64,000 bases of DNA from Eumeta japonica (Eukaryota; Arthropoda; Insecta; Lepidoptera; Psychidae), in contig BGZK01000096.1 in the NCBI GenBank assembly GCA_005406025.1, forward strand, positions 434,001-498,000, given 5' to 3'. The position numbers and the translations under genes were made by a program. Shown piece by piece: positions 22,022 through 34,559 of the stretch; positions within the stretch are counted from its first letter, which is position 1, and the number at the start of each line of letters is the position of its first letter. The notes under the pieces are model-generated. The model had not been told where the DNA came from and did no database searches. It saw nothing but the letters and a program-made list of their open reading frames with translations.

Positions 22022-22440
22022 ATCAAATCAAATCAAAAATATCTTTATTTCGTAGGTAATGAATTTAGACTTGAAATATGTCATTAATAAATTCATTTCG
22101 ACATTACCGCCCATTCCAAATGCTAATTCACCGAGAGAAGAATGGGCAAGAAACTCAAGGTTTGCTCTTTTTACTCATCAATACAAAATATTTAGTCATT
22201 TATAATTTAGTCGAAATTTAAAAATAATATGAAATAACCTGATAGGCGAGCAACTTAATCCCAGGGGCTTTTTTCATTAAGTTATTCCAACACGGTATAA
22301 TAGCCCTTGCCAAATAACTTTCTTTTAACGAAACGTTTAAACTCAGCAAATGGTAAATTTTGAATTTCAGTTGGGATCTTATTATAAAAGCGCACACACA
22401 TTAGTATTGTATGATAAACAATCTTGAATATTAAAAATGA
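22022..22440 (-). mobile_element. non-LTR retrotransposon (LINE), 3' end with GATTT-repeat tail
   Basis: On the minus strand, YNKIPTEIQNLPFAEFKRF and VKRKLFGKGYYTVLE are followed by an in-frame stop and LNEKSPWD with a final TAA at 22254-22256. This is the usual C-terminus of a widespread lepidopteran LINE. The 3' UTR (GAGTTTCTTGCCCATTCTTC on the minus strand) ends in AATAAAGATATTTTTGATTT and repeated GATTT. The 5' end is truncated. It is a second LINE type, distinct from the 11.5 kb copy. Confidence 0.82.
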
Positions 22441-24849
22441 GTACGACTGCTAAACACTAGTTATAAAGTAATTTGCTCATCCCATTTTTAAAATGTCATA
22501 TAGGCTCTCTGATAAACCAATCGCTATATTTTGTTTGTTTTTAATTAACCTACTGGATTATATGAAAGAATATCTTAATGGACATTAACTGTGCACAACA
22601 CACACTACAGTTAACTCGATGTACATACTAATAATGTACAAATCGTGTAAACAATGCGAATCCCAATTTCTAATTTTAATAATTGATTGTAAACACGCAA
22701 ATATTAAAAAAAAGAGCTGTTTTCGTAGACAGTACTCCTAACGCTCGTCGTGCCAAATACCGTGAAATAACGCTGCGGCTGGTTGCGCACGCTCCGGGAT
22801 GTCGCGTATTTCCCTTCCTGTCGTTATTATGCGCGTCTTTTGCAATATCCAATCCAATTTTCTTTACATAGCTTTTTTAGTTAAGGAATTGATTCACTAT
22901 TGTTCATTTCTTAACAAATTACTGCTTGTTCCAGTTCTAAAAGCAGTTGGGTCCAATCCTTTAAGGACTATCTATAAAATTTGTCATGCAAAATTAGACC
23001 ATTTTTGACTTGCTTCGTTATCCTTTTCGTTATGCTGTTTTTGGACATTTTATTGGACACGAAAAGTAGAAACTACTAACCTTACATTACTATATAAGTC
23101 TGTAGACTCTATTAAACATAATACCATTAATAATTTTTTTGCTAAATTTTGCGATAATAATTTGTTTTATGGATCACTAATGCAATTCTACTACTTTTGA
23201 AATTCTTGTCAGTTTGGCTGTATGTCTGCATATCCTGTTATAATTTAAGAACGGCTTAGCCGATTCTGAGGAAAATTGGTATTTAGTAAGAACATGCGAT
23301 TATGCAAATAATACGCTAAATATGATTTTAATACATCATACGGTAACCGTAAAAAAATAAACTTTATTTTTGTATTTCTTTGGAAGCCATATTAATTTGT
23401 TTATAAATAGCTGTTTGTGGTTGGAACGGCAGTAAAGGAGTGTAAACGCGCGGGGTTTGGGGTAAGAAGGTATGACGTTTTTGGAGTGCGGGCGTGTTAG
23501 TGCGTGTGGGTGAGCGATACCGCGGGTATTTCTGCATCACAAACAAAATAGTCATTGTTAAATTTAAATTTAAGCACAAACTACTTATTTTGTGATTTAA
23601 GCGCAGAAAAGCGGACATGTAACGGCTAGTAAACTAATACATATTGTGTGAGGTGTTAATTCGCGGAAATCTATAATACACGCTTTGCATGACAGCGGTT
23701 CACTTAACAAGGTTGTGTCCGCATGTGTCGGTTGTTTTTAACACTCCTTACACCCTGGTGGATGTGACTGTCTGCAATTTCCTGAGAATGTGCCTGGTTT
23801 GCATAAAACAAACGTAGAAACTAACATTATAACGATTAGCGGACTAAAATAATTATAAAATTAACACTCGTTTAGGTGTTCGATATCTGTCAATCCTCTG
23901 GAATCAATATTCAATCCTTTGGATAGAGATTCGTAGTGGAGAGGCAGATTCGAGGGTCAGCGGTGGGTTGCATGCTGCATGTTAACACATGTTGCAGGCA
24001 GGCGTCTAATATACGTACCAGTAAAACAGCGTACATTTAACGTAGACAAATATCGAAATGAATTTATAATTTATACCGTGACTAAAAAAATTCGAAGAAG
24101 TTATGATGCACCATCCACCATTTCCTATCTACCTCTCATCCAATATAATTACAACAAGCAGTTGGCTCGACATTCTTTTCGAATACGTGCTATGAGCGGT
24201 CACTGCTGCTTTAAGGGAATACCTTTCTGTATCTAGTTAATCTGTTAATTGTATTTATCAATCGAGAGCTTATATTTTTACATAAAAGAGTAACCGGCGA
24301 AAATATGGAAGACTAAATAGGTGGGTTGTTAAAAATTTAAGAATGCATGGTGAAGTCGGCCTTAAACTAGTCAATAGATGACCATAGCACCATTTTTTTT
24401 ATAAAAAAATATTTGTAATAATTTAATTGTATAATATATTACAATTTATTAACAATATAATAAACAAAATATTTCTCCTAAATATAGAGACGTTAATAGA
24501 GGCGTATGGGACTAAACAATTCCCTTAACTCGAAGAGCACGATCCGAATACAATCTCGAGGTTAAGCGACCGCGCTAAGTGTAATCGGCCGTTAATCACT
24601 AATCGGAAGTCGAGACTCTGATTCAATACAATATTCGTGACTCAATAAGGTGCTTCCAAGAAGGAAGCGATTGTTCAATATTGAGGTATCGCGAATGTTT
24701 TATCGTAGATAATTGTTGTTAGCTTTTATGCACTCATAACATTATGCGATAATTGCTGATAAGCTTTATAGACAGGTGTGTACTGTTATTATTACTGTAC
24801 CATACTACTCGCATTATAAAATTAGCAAATACCGCTATTTAATAGACAG
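22441..24849. other. gene-poor stretch with repeat scraps
   Basis: At 23205-23300, 'gtttggctgtatgtctgcat' and 'aagaacggcttagccgattctg' look like part of a common moth repeat. Nothing else here could be assigned. Confidence 0.4.
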
Positions 24850-25480
24850 GTGCGCGAACTTTCTCCGCAATATTACATGGCGTCGGCTCGCAGTTATTTT
24901 TCCTTTTTTTTGGTTTTGTCAAGAAACAGCAGTTTTTCACTAATTTGCCAGTTATTAGAAAAAACGGTAGTAATGGCGGGCGAGCGGTCGGCGTCGGACC
25001 GACTGCGTGAAAGCGTGCGGCACCGCGCGGCAATCACCGGGCGCTTGTTGACAAACCGCGGCCGGGCGGCGGCGGCGGGCGGGGGCGGACGATCGCCGGT
25101 CTTTTCGCTGACAATGACGCGCCGTTTAGCGCTTGGGCCGTAGTTCCCGAGTTTCACTTTCTTCACGACGGTTGCGTCAGAGCAAGGCCGCCGGGAGCTC
25201 TCGCCTCACAATACTAATAATAACAAACCACTAATGCGACTCGACATTAACTCTCGGTTCGCTTAAAAACCACACCGCCTATTAAGTCGGGCCGTGCGCC
25301 GGCCGATTGTTTATGCCGAAACTGCTGCGGCCGCGCCGACCGCGTCGCTCGTTTACATAAGATACGCGCTCGTGATATTATTCATTCGCCTAACGTTTCT
25401 ATTTGACGAACGCACAAACAGCGGCCGCGACCCGATACACTGGCGATCAATCGAATTCTTAACTATCTAGTTGCAACGAA
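24850..25480. promoter_or_regulatory. GC/CpG-rich island, candidate promoter or enhancer
   Basis: CpG-dense sequence (for example GCGGCCGGGCGGCGGCGG-like runs on one strand or the other at 25055-25090, and gcggccgcgccgaccgcg near 25330) stands out from the AT-rich flanks. Overlapping open frames on both strands (24839-25166) reflect composition. It lies upstream of the coiled-coil gene, but no splice-consistent first exon was found in it. The role is inferred from base composition only. Confidence 0.35.
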
Positions 25481-26184
25481 AAAAAAAATGATGACAGCGG
25501 CATCTTTATAAACTATAAGACCGTTCAATCACGAAACGACTGACCGGGCGCCATTACTGAACTGTTATTAGCTCGTATTTAATAGCTAGAATCATCGTCG
25601 TTATCGTAGTACGTTCATCGGGTATGCGTTGCTCGGGTAGAGTTAAGTAGGTAGATGTATGTTTGCGCAACAGTTAAGTCGGATCGAACGCGGCGCGGGC
25701 GGGAGGCGCACCCGATAACGATGTTATCTCGACGGCAGCTCGAGATACCTGTTTACGAGTTCGAATGCGGCCGCGTGGCAGCCGCCGATGTAAGCAAAGG
25801 TCAAGTTCCAAGCTGTTGCAAGTTGCATAACGCGACGCGCGACGGTGGGCGGCCGCGACCATCACGTCTATAATAATTGCTGAGGTCACAGCACGTGGAA
25901 TGCAATCAAACGAAAAAGTATAAGGTGGACGTAAAGGCTGCGCGAACGTTGGTTTGTTATGCGGCATACACAAAAAATATTTAAATTACAAATGAAATAA
26001 AATTGAAATAAAAACATCTTTCATATGTAATAAATATTTACCCTCTGTTATATAACTAATGAAAAATTACTTTCATGATTTTCATTAATGAATGCCCTTA
26101 TATTATTTTTTCGGATAAAGTAAATTCAAATATAGTAGAGCGCATAAAACTCTGCCGCTGTAATTAACTTATCACAAAAGCATC

Positions 26185-26300
26185 GCAATGGCGTAAATAT
26201 GAACGTGAGAGAGAAGAAGGAATTGTTGGAGCGAGTTGAACTTGCGCATAGCATCATTCGCAGGAAATTCAGAGCGGCAGAGTTTCGTGCGTTTTACTGT
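26185..26300 (+). repeat. dispersed repeat, copy A (pairs with 49198)
   Basis: CGCAATGGCGTAAA, then GCATCATTCGCA and TTCAGAGCGGCAGAGTTTCG, recur at 49198-49318 in the same order, with about three quarters of bases alike between. This is a short element, perhaps SINE-like. I do not know the family. Confidence 0.7.
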
Positions 26301-26969
26301 ATTTTCCAAAACATTCTGCGACTGCGGGAAAAATAGAACATAACGGTTAAACCTATCAATATACGTGCAAGTACATACGACCGTTGCAATGGCCAATGGA
26401 AACACCATAACTTCCAAGAAATGACGCAATCAAATGGTTTTTACTGGCACATGTAAATGACTTTACCTAGGTGGGTTATAAATGAATAATAAAGACCAAA
26501 GGTAGGATGTAATAATATAGATCTGTATTTAAACAATACAATTTTACGTTCAGTTTTATTAGGTCGGTTTTTTTGTCAATTGCGATTACGCTTGCCTAAT
26601 TTTGGCTTGCGAATTACATTAATAGGACCCAAACTTCAAGAGATAAGAAATTGGCGCTTGTTCTGCATTTTCAATATTTATGTTATATTAGTCGTTTCCC
26701 GTCCATTTCGCTACGCGTAAATTAAAATTCAACAATGCTTGTTTAAGATCTACATCCTGCTATCGACTTCCATATCGGTTTCTGTTCTCCATTCCAATGC
26801 CTGTCCTGCTGCCGACCTTGGACCTCTCTTAGGCACTGTTGCTATTTTATCGATATTTTTATTTCTATAAAAAAAAAAATCATCTTACAGAAAATAATAT
26901 ACATATATGTAAAATTTGATTGTTTCAGCCGTTTCAGAGATTGACTTAGACAAACAAACAGGCGTTTGA

Positions 26970-27095
26970 TTAATATGATATACATGATGGATTTCATTGT
27001 GCATCTTTTTGCAAATATTCATAATCTCCTCCCTTTATAAAACAATTTTGCCAAAACCATAGTCATTGAAGTAACCGTTTCTGAGAAAAACAGCT
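26970..27095 (+). repeat. third copy of the 905/1823 dispersed repeat
   Basis: GCAAATATTCATAATCTCC and TCATTGAAGTAACCGTTTCT match the copies near 950-1020 and (reverse) 1725-1790. It lies 120 bases left of the hAT element. Confidence 0.6.
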
Positions 27096-27216
27096 TAGAA
27101 CATCCACATAGACGCCTATCATTTGCGTAACCACATGTTCTTACTGTATCCAAAATTTCACCAAGATCGGTCAAAGCTATTGTTTAGTTATGAGATATGG
27201 ACAGATACGTTACATA

Positions 27217-29651
27217 TAGAGAATACAATCCCGGGATCCCGAATCTCGGGATCCCGGGATCCCGGCCGTTATCTGGTCCCGAAAATCCCGGGATTGTACT
27301 TGGCTTATCCCGGGATTTTCGAGATTGCCAAAAACACGTCTAGTTTGCGTTCCGTAGTCCGTTGCGCGTGCGCCTTGACTTTACCTAGATGATTTAAATT
27401 GCATATATTATATAACGATAAAACATCCTCATATACGCCGTACGATACCTACATACTACACAGATACAGCCCTGTCGTAGAACTTAGAAATAAAGTCCTC
27501 GGTCGGAATACTTCAATACAATACTCTTAAGGTAATTCCTCAACGATCCAACAGGGGAATCACCCGATCACCTCATATCATAATATTGTTACGGGTATTT
27601 CCCGTCGGGGATTCCTGTACGAGATTATAAATACGGCAATCTGGGTTTATTTTTTCATTCATTGTTCTGCCCTCTGCCAGTAACGAGATTACGTAGGTTA
27701 CGTTATACGGACTTATAAGTATACGTCATTTAAGTTTAAGATTATCTGAAATTAAGTATGGCGGGAGACTTTGTTAAACATAAAAAAGACAGTGATATGA
27801 TGTCAGTGTGGAGTTACTTTTTAGTAGCAAAGGATGGAAATAGTGCTAAATGTAAGCGATGCCCATCTATTCTCAAGACTTTGGGTGGATCGACTAAGGG
27901 ATTGCATACACATTTGTCAACAAAATATAACATTAAGGTTATATCAGCTTCAACAAGTCAAGATACTGAAAATCTGAACACAGCACCGCCGCCAGCCAAA
28001 CGAAAGTTAGATGATTATTTTACTAAAACTAAAAGTGACGACGATAACCTAGATGATGTTTTAGCAAGAATGATCGCATTAGATGGATTTCCGTTCAGTG
28101 TATTCATAACTTCAGATAATTTGAGAAAATTGCTTTTGGCAAAATATACGGATTTACCAAAGTCAGCCGTCACCATTAAAAAACGCGTTATGAATTACAG
28201 TAAAAAAATTAAAAAGCAAGTAACTTCAGAATTGAAACATTTGAAAAGTGCAGGTGAAAGATTTAGTTTATCTTTCGACGAGTGGACTTCAATGTCCATT
28301 GACTTCAATGTCAATAAACGATACATGGCTCTCAATGTTCATTCATATAAGAAATTTTGGAACTTAGGTCTTGTACCTATTTATGGAAATATGACAGCTG
28401 AAAATTGTCTTCGTATATTGAACGAGCGTCTAAGTAAATTTGATATTTCCCTGGAAACTGACATCGTGGCTATTGTAACCGATGGACCGAATGTTATGAT
28501 AAAGGTGGGACGGCTTGTTTGCGCTGAACAACAACTGTGTCTCGCACATGGTATCAATTTGGCTGTCTGTGATGTACTTTACAAAAAAACATAATTATCT
28601 GCAAGATAGCCCTACCTCAGATGATATGGACGACAATAATGATGATGACCATTTAGAAGACTTAGACTGTTCAGAATCAGGTTTAATCTTAATGTCACAA
28701 AATGATCTTGCGCGAGAACACATACCAGAGTTAACACAAGATGAAAACATTAAAGAGCTGATAGAGAAAGTTCGCAAAGTTGTAATATATTTCAAAAGAT
28801 CACCATTGAAAAATGAAACAGTACTACAAAAATACGTGAAAATTGAACATGGAAAGGAATTGTCACTTCTTTTGGACTGTAAAACTAGGTGGAACAGTCT
28901 TTTAACAATGCTGGAGAGATTTTATCTTTTAAAAAAGCTGCATTCAAAAAGCTCTTATAGATCTCAATCATCCAATTTGTTTAGAAGATGTTGAATTTGA
29001 ATTGGTAAATAAAATTGTTGATGTGCTGACCCCAATTAAATTGACAGTAGAAGCAATCTGTCGGCGAGATGCTAATTTATGCACAGCTGATGCTGCTTTA
29101 AACTTTCTTATAAAGCAACTGTCTAGCAAAACTCAGCACTTGCCAAAAAAAAAACATGTTTAGTAGACCGTATAAAGCAACGACGAAGTGATAATTTAAC
29201 TGGTGTGTTGAATTATTTACAAAATCCACGAAAAGATGAAGAAAATCAGTTATTATCGGAATTGGAATGGCACAACTTATTTCCAGTTCTCACACAGGCT
29301 TTACTGAGAAAGCAAATAAAGAGTATTGTTAAAAGACTTAATAGTCGAGATGACACGGAAGAAGAAGAGAGGTCAGAATCACTAACAATTTTGATTTTTT
29401 GCAATAAACAATCGTTTTGTTTTTTTGTCTATTTTCTTACTTAATAATATGTATACCCACTTACTTATTGTAATTTGTGCTGTGCTAACGATTTTAAAAA
29501 TATTTTTTTAAGAAACTACCAAGTGTTTTTCATTTTAACCCAATTAGAAACCACATAGTCTAATCCCGGGACTATCCCGGGATCCCGGGATTACGCATAA
29601 AAAATCCCGTAATCCCGGGATTGGTAAACATGCTCGGGATTGTATTCTCTA
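27217..29651 (+). mobile_element. hAT transposon with intact ends and 8-bp target duplication
   Basis: The element is 2435 bp. It begins TAGAGAATACAATCCCGGG, and its right end, in complement, is TAGAGAATACAATCCCGAG (18 of 19 alike). Both sides are flanked by the direct duplication GTTACATA (27209-27216 and 29652-29659), the 8-bp signature of the hAT superfamily. Inside each end is a cluster of the palindromic unit CCCGGGATCCCGGG or its halves (27227-27320 and 29565-29640), probable transposase-binding subterminal repeats. The transposase frame is broken in at least three places, so this copy is non-autonomous. Undivided ends suggest a fairly recent insertion. Confidence 0.92.
27758..29444 (+). 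pseudogene. hAT transposase, BED-finger type, frameshifted
   Basis: The first frame (27758-28594, 278 codons) has an N-terminal BED zinc finger with CKRCPS and LHTHLSTKYN. The last ligand position that is normally His is Tyr. It continues with a hAT RNase-H-like part: SFDEWTSMSIDF, KRYMALNVHSY, FWNLGLVPIYGNMTAENCL, AIVTDGPNVM, CLAHGINLAVCDVLY. The reading then shifts at an A7 run (about 28584) into an acidic insert and KTRWNSLLTMLERFYLL, again at A-runs near 28931-28950 into LNHPICLEDVEFEL and TPIKLTVEAICRRDANLCTA, and again at A10 (29147) into RIKQRRSDNLTGVLNYLQ. The usual C-terminal hAT dimerisation block was not recognised. It is like the domesticated ZBED family but plainly a dead transposase. 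Confidence 0.88.
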
Positions 29652-29951
29652 GTTACATATACAAAAACATAATAATTCAGTCAATCAGGGAAGCCTATAA
29701 GAACCCTTATGGCCGATTTCACCATGCACTGTCGTAATCGGTGATTAGGCGAACAATTAATACTCGACGGGCTGTTAAATATTTAACAGCGCATGATGAA
29801 ATCGGTCTTTACTACTATTTACCTATCAGCTAAGTATCTTATTATCAACAATTAAAAGTTTCGCGACAACGCGCACCGTATAGTAACGCAATATGCCAAA
29901 CGGGCAACGCGTAACCGTTACGATGGACAGTTTAATATATCGTTAACGAGA

Positions 29952-30120
29952 ATATGATGACTTACGATATTCATTAACTACGGCTACACGTCTCAAACAA
30001 TAGCGCCGAAGGGGCAAAGGCCAAAGACGGGCGGGCATCCATCACGTGCGGTAGGTACGTGCGGCGCGCGCGACGGCCGGCGCGTGCAACGCAAACATAC
30101 GATTCGAGCGGATTGTTTGA
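29952..30120 (-). promoter_or_regulatory. GC-rich block ending in a candidate minus-strand first exon
   Basis: A CpG-rich stretch (30045-30100) lies upstream, on the minus strand, of TTAATGAATATC|GTAAGTCATC. The ATG is three codons (Met-Asn-Ile) before a strong donor in phase 0. That phase fits the acceptor at 21732 of the coiled-coil gene, which would make this an alternative first exon about 8 kb upstream, with the hAT element inserted in its intron. The start context is poor, so this is a suggestion only. Confidence 0.3.
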
Positions 30121-30393
30121 ACGGGAACAATAAGGCTGTGAGAGAAAACGCAATGAAACACATTAACCGTATACACTATTCGTTGCTATGTAGTTTTATC
30201 GTTTGCTTTATGGCTGTGAATTCTATACTCACATAAATGTATACACCTATGTCAGTATCCATGCAGTGCAGAGAAAGTGTATGTAACTTTTAACATCGTT
30301 TTTATATCGTTACCATTATTTAAAGAAAAAATATAGTTTCAATTTTGGAGGATCTATGAAAATCTTCGCAATATCGTACGAGGTAGAAAAGAA

Positions 30394-30425
30394 TCTATAT
30401 ATAATATATATATAATCTATATATA
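30394..30425. repeat. AT microsatellite, imperfect
   Basis: This is a run of TATATA units broken by AATC and AAT. It is simple sequence. Confidence 0.7.
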
Positions 30426-31019
30426 AGAACATTATATATTTATGGAGTGCACACGCTGAAATAGTCTGTAAACACTAACTCTCACTGAATGACTTATTAA
30501 TACACATACTAGTCATGACGTATACACTATAAATGTTAAAATTATATTAAACTAAATTTAATCCTTACCATAAAGCGAGACAATACCGATATCATATTTC
30601 TCATTGACATCCGATTTTGAACTTTCTTATACGCATATGTAAAGTAAAAGTGGGAATAGTTAATATATTATTTTCCTCTTCTTCCACGGATAAACAAAAA
30701 ATATTTATAAGGTGCTTTTATTTACTGGCCTAGGGTGTTGTGCAATGTTGTATTTTTTAAAAATAACATTAGCTGTAACATCTTAAATTGTTTACTCTGT
30801 CATTGAAGACGAAATATACGTACAGAACACGTAATAATATGAATGTTGATGTCTATAATGAATAATGTAAATAATGTTCTAATTTAGGTCTGAATCATTT
30901 TTCAACACACGTAAGCGAAAACACAAACATTCACAGTATTTTTACCGTGACATATTAAGGGTGAAGATGATTTCTTAGGTTTTCCAATAAACTGTAAGTG
31001 AGGTCCTTAATTCCGTTTT

Positions 31020-31690
31020 TCAAATATTATAAATGCGAAAGTTTGTTTGGATTTTTATTACTCTTTCACGCTTAACGGTTGAACAGAATTATCTGTAAAT
31101 TTAAAATATAAAATAGCTTATACATCAGAATAACATATAGTTATAATTTATAAATATACTAACTTTTGCTCGCCACTTCGCTTGCGTAATCGTAGCACGA
31201 ATTCTTTACTAATGCCGAATGGATATTGGTAACAACAACGTTCAAGAGAGGTCCAAGTTCAACATCGGCTCGGGATCGGAATCGCGAACAGGACCGGGAT
31301 CAAGAGCCTGAGATCGTCAAATAATAAAAAATAGAGGCATACGTGTTTTCGGCGTAAGAATTTAGGATCTTCTCGCGTGGAATCGGGATCAGGGCTGACA
31401 TCGGGATCATAATTGATTACGTCATCGATCGATATAAAAGATGGAAGAATTTCTTGTACGTCCACGCAGAGGGAGCTGCAGGTGAATTATGTATATTTTG
31501 AACGAAACCTGAATGTAGATCGGGACCAAAATAAGAATAAAAATCGGGGTCAGGACTGAAATCGAAAAGAGGGACAACATCGGGATCGTGGCTGCTAGCA
31601 CGATCGGTCGATATAAAAGATGAAAAAATTCAGTAGATGTCCAGACGGGTGGAACCGCGAGCGAAAGCTAGCGGATACAAGGATGAATGT
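31020..31690 (+). repeat. compound dispersed repeat with GGGATCG-rich duplicated unit
   Basis: The left part (ATTATAAATGCGAAAGTTTG, then actctttcacgc) and the right edge (gcgagcgaaagctag) are familiar repeat ends in moths. Between them, purine-rich units around CGGGATCGGGA, CGGGACC and GGGATCAGG are strewn irregularly. One larger unit occurs twice: ATCGATCGATATAAAAGATG at about 31423 and the similar ATCGGTCGATATAAAAGATG at about 31603, 180 bases apart. The 68-codon minus frame (31259-31465) is read from this. Confidence 0.6.
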
Positions 31691-31699
31691 CGGAATTTT

Positions 31700-34034
31700 G
31701 TATATTTTGCTTAATATCTTTAAAAAAAAAACATTTTAAAGTTATAAAAAATATTTCTCTATTTCTATAGAAAGAATCTATTTACTTTATGTGTCACATA
31801 ATGCACTTATCAAAAGTTTTCTTTTTCTAAACAGCCTCAAATAAACTAATACTTAAAATTCATTTATTTATGCTATACGTCCGTAATTGGATCAATTGAC
31901 TCTGTATATGTATCAAATTATATATTTTTTAAGATAGATACGGAGAAAATAGTGACAAGTGGCAGACGGCCAAACGTGAAAGTAATTGAAGAGTGTTCAA
32001 CGTTTGTACTCATGTATGGAACTTTAAAATTCACCAAATATAAACATTGACTAAAAAGGGTCAACGGTCCTAAACGTTATAGAAATTTACTTCAAAGAAT
32101 GAATGTTTTCTATCCAGTAATTATTTTTTTAATAAATCATTATCTATATCTATAAGTCACATTAAAAAAAATGTATAAAACACAGAACTATTACTATTTT
32201 TATTTTCTTTTCTCTCAACTTTTCTTTCTCACATTGACTGTATCATGAGCGAGGTCATGTGAAGTCATGGCGCAAACAACCAACACACCCATTTGATTTT
32301 AAGCTGCTTTGATGTCTAAGTAATCACAAGCAGAGTGATAAGTGATTTTCAATAAATTTATTTGACATAAGTTCGATAAATATTTTACGTTCGTTAAGGT
32401 CATCAAAAAAAAAAATATAAAAAATTTGGTGTTTTGAGATGGTAGAGTTAGAAACATAACAATCATGTTAAGTGATATCACGCAAAGAACGCTCGGGCGG
32501 GTACAAAAAAAAAACAATACGAGCTTAATCCCCCACCGTCCCTCCCTCGTGACGTTCCAACATTTGAAAGAAAGCACAAGCGTAATGAAGCAAGACAATG
32601 AAATGTTTCGCTGCTCAGACTAGGAAATACAGTATTACATGTAAAAAAAACGGATAGAACCATTATAAATAATGTAATATACGCTGCAGTTGAACGTCAA
32701 AAAACCAGACAAGTGCAAGTTCAACTCGTGTGGAGAGAGTTCCATATGTTGAATATCTATCATATTTTTTATAATCTTATCAAATTTGTTTGTGGTGATT
32801 AAAAAAACTATGTATAGTGTCGGATTGTTAAAAGAAATTGCTGATCACATTGCCTATTGTTAAATTTTGTCTTTTACATTCTTAAATATGTAGACTGAGA
32901 TAGGAGGTATTCTGATATTTCATTTTCAGGTTTATTTTTAATAATGCAAGGTTGACTATAAACTAACACTAAATATATGAGTATATATTTTGTGGATGCC
33001 AGTTTGCACTGGGTATTGAAACGAAACTAAATATAAGGTGCACTATAGACTAACACGCACTAAGTATATACTCACGTATAGCATAAAGCATAACTGAATT
33101 TGTCAGACGATAGAAACATATTTCGATGCCACTGATGTTAACAATTTAGTGACATCTCAAAAAATGTTGAATTCATAGAATTTAAATTAGAAAATGGATT
33201 TTATGAAGGTTAAGCAAAAATTATTTCCAGCAAACCAATTTAGAATTTGAAATCTGTGTCTATTTTGTCAAATAAAATAATTTTTATTGGCAAAAATAAA
33301 TATAGAAACAATACAGAATTATTCAATTTCTGTGTAAAGTATGACAAATCTTTAATGTCAATTAAAAAAAGAAACGGTCTCAAGATATAATCCTGAGGAA
33401 GTTTCGTTGTTGCCTATGGCCAAGAAGATTTAATTCCATATTACCAAACGTAATAGATGTAAATCGGATTAAATGGTTTGAGGCCAGGATTAGGAGCCAA
33501 TTCGTCCTTGATTCACGGAATTTTCTACAAAAAGTTTAACATTTTACATAAAAAAGCACAAGGTCAATAGAATGTAACAGAAAAGGCATACAATAAAAGT
33601 ATTTCCATTCTTATTGACTTGAGTTAGTCCAAAAGCTGGGGCTGAAAGATAAAGTCAGTCTTTGGAATTTTGATTTTATGCGTACATCAGTTAAAACGTA
33701 TTTTTTCAATTAGGTTCTTATTCGAGGAATCTTTGGAAATCTAAATACAAAGTTTCAAATTTCTAATGAAAAAAATGACGTAAATTTTATGCAAACTTTA
33801 GGTCCCTACTTTACCCCCTTAGGGGATGAATTTCTAAAACAAAAGCTCAAACACTAATTTTCATATTTCTAAACTCAAAAATGGTAAACTTCCACCCTCA
33901 ATTATAACCCTTACAAAATTTTCAATAAGTGTTCAACGACATTATATAAGGAACTCCTGCAAAATTTATACTTCTAGACATACCGGTTTAGGCTGTGTCA
34001 ATCAATTTTAAAGTTTTATCAAGTAGATCTTGAT
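31700..34034. other. AT-rich stretch without recognised genes
   Basis: The frames at 32299-32663 on the minus strand are low-complexity and not supported. 'ccctactttacccccttaggggatgaattt' near 33803-33832 (only partly like each other copy) resembles the repeat at 48400-48960. Confidence 0.45.
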
Positions 34035-34102
34035 AAAAAATAATACTGGAAATCTAAACTATTGTTATTAAACAATAGTTTAGATTTCCAGTATTATTTT
34101 TT
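34035..34102. repeat. perfect 32-bp hairpin with 4-base loop
   Basis: The arm 34035-34066 (starting AAAAAATAATACTGGAAATC) is the exact complement of 34071-34102, with loop ATTA. All 32 positions pair and the flanks do not. It is either a very young inverted duplication or foldback, or a structure kept by selection. Confidence 0.9.
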
Positions 34103-34559
34103 GTAACTGGTTAAATACCATAACTAAGAAAATACTTGAAAATAAACATGCTTTGTGGAAAAAAATGACTTATTTGTTAAACTATTTATTTAATGAAGAT
34201 ATTATTATATTTTGTTCGCAAATGGTCACGAAAAAAGGAATTTCATGGCTTTGTCTCCAATGACCAATTATTACACAGCGAATAGTCGGTCTTGTAGAAT
34301 ATTTACTATTTAAAATTATTGACGTACCGCGTCTCTTTTGTTTCATATTATAGAGGAAAATAAAACTTGTTAGTATTTGCATCAGAATTAGTATTCTGTT
34401 ATACAGGAGGCATAGAAAGCATAACTGTATTTCTTTCAACTAGACAAAAATCATTGCATTTGTTTTTATTGCAGTAAAGCAAAATACAGACACACAGATG
34501 TGAAGTAGCAGCTTCCGTTGCTGTGTTTCGTCCAGTAAGTGGGAGTTTCTGTGGTCCTC

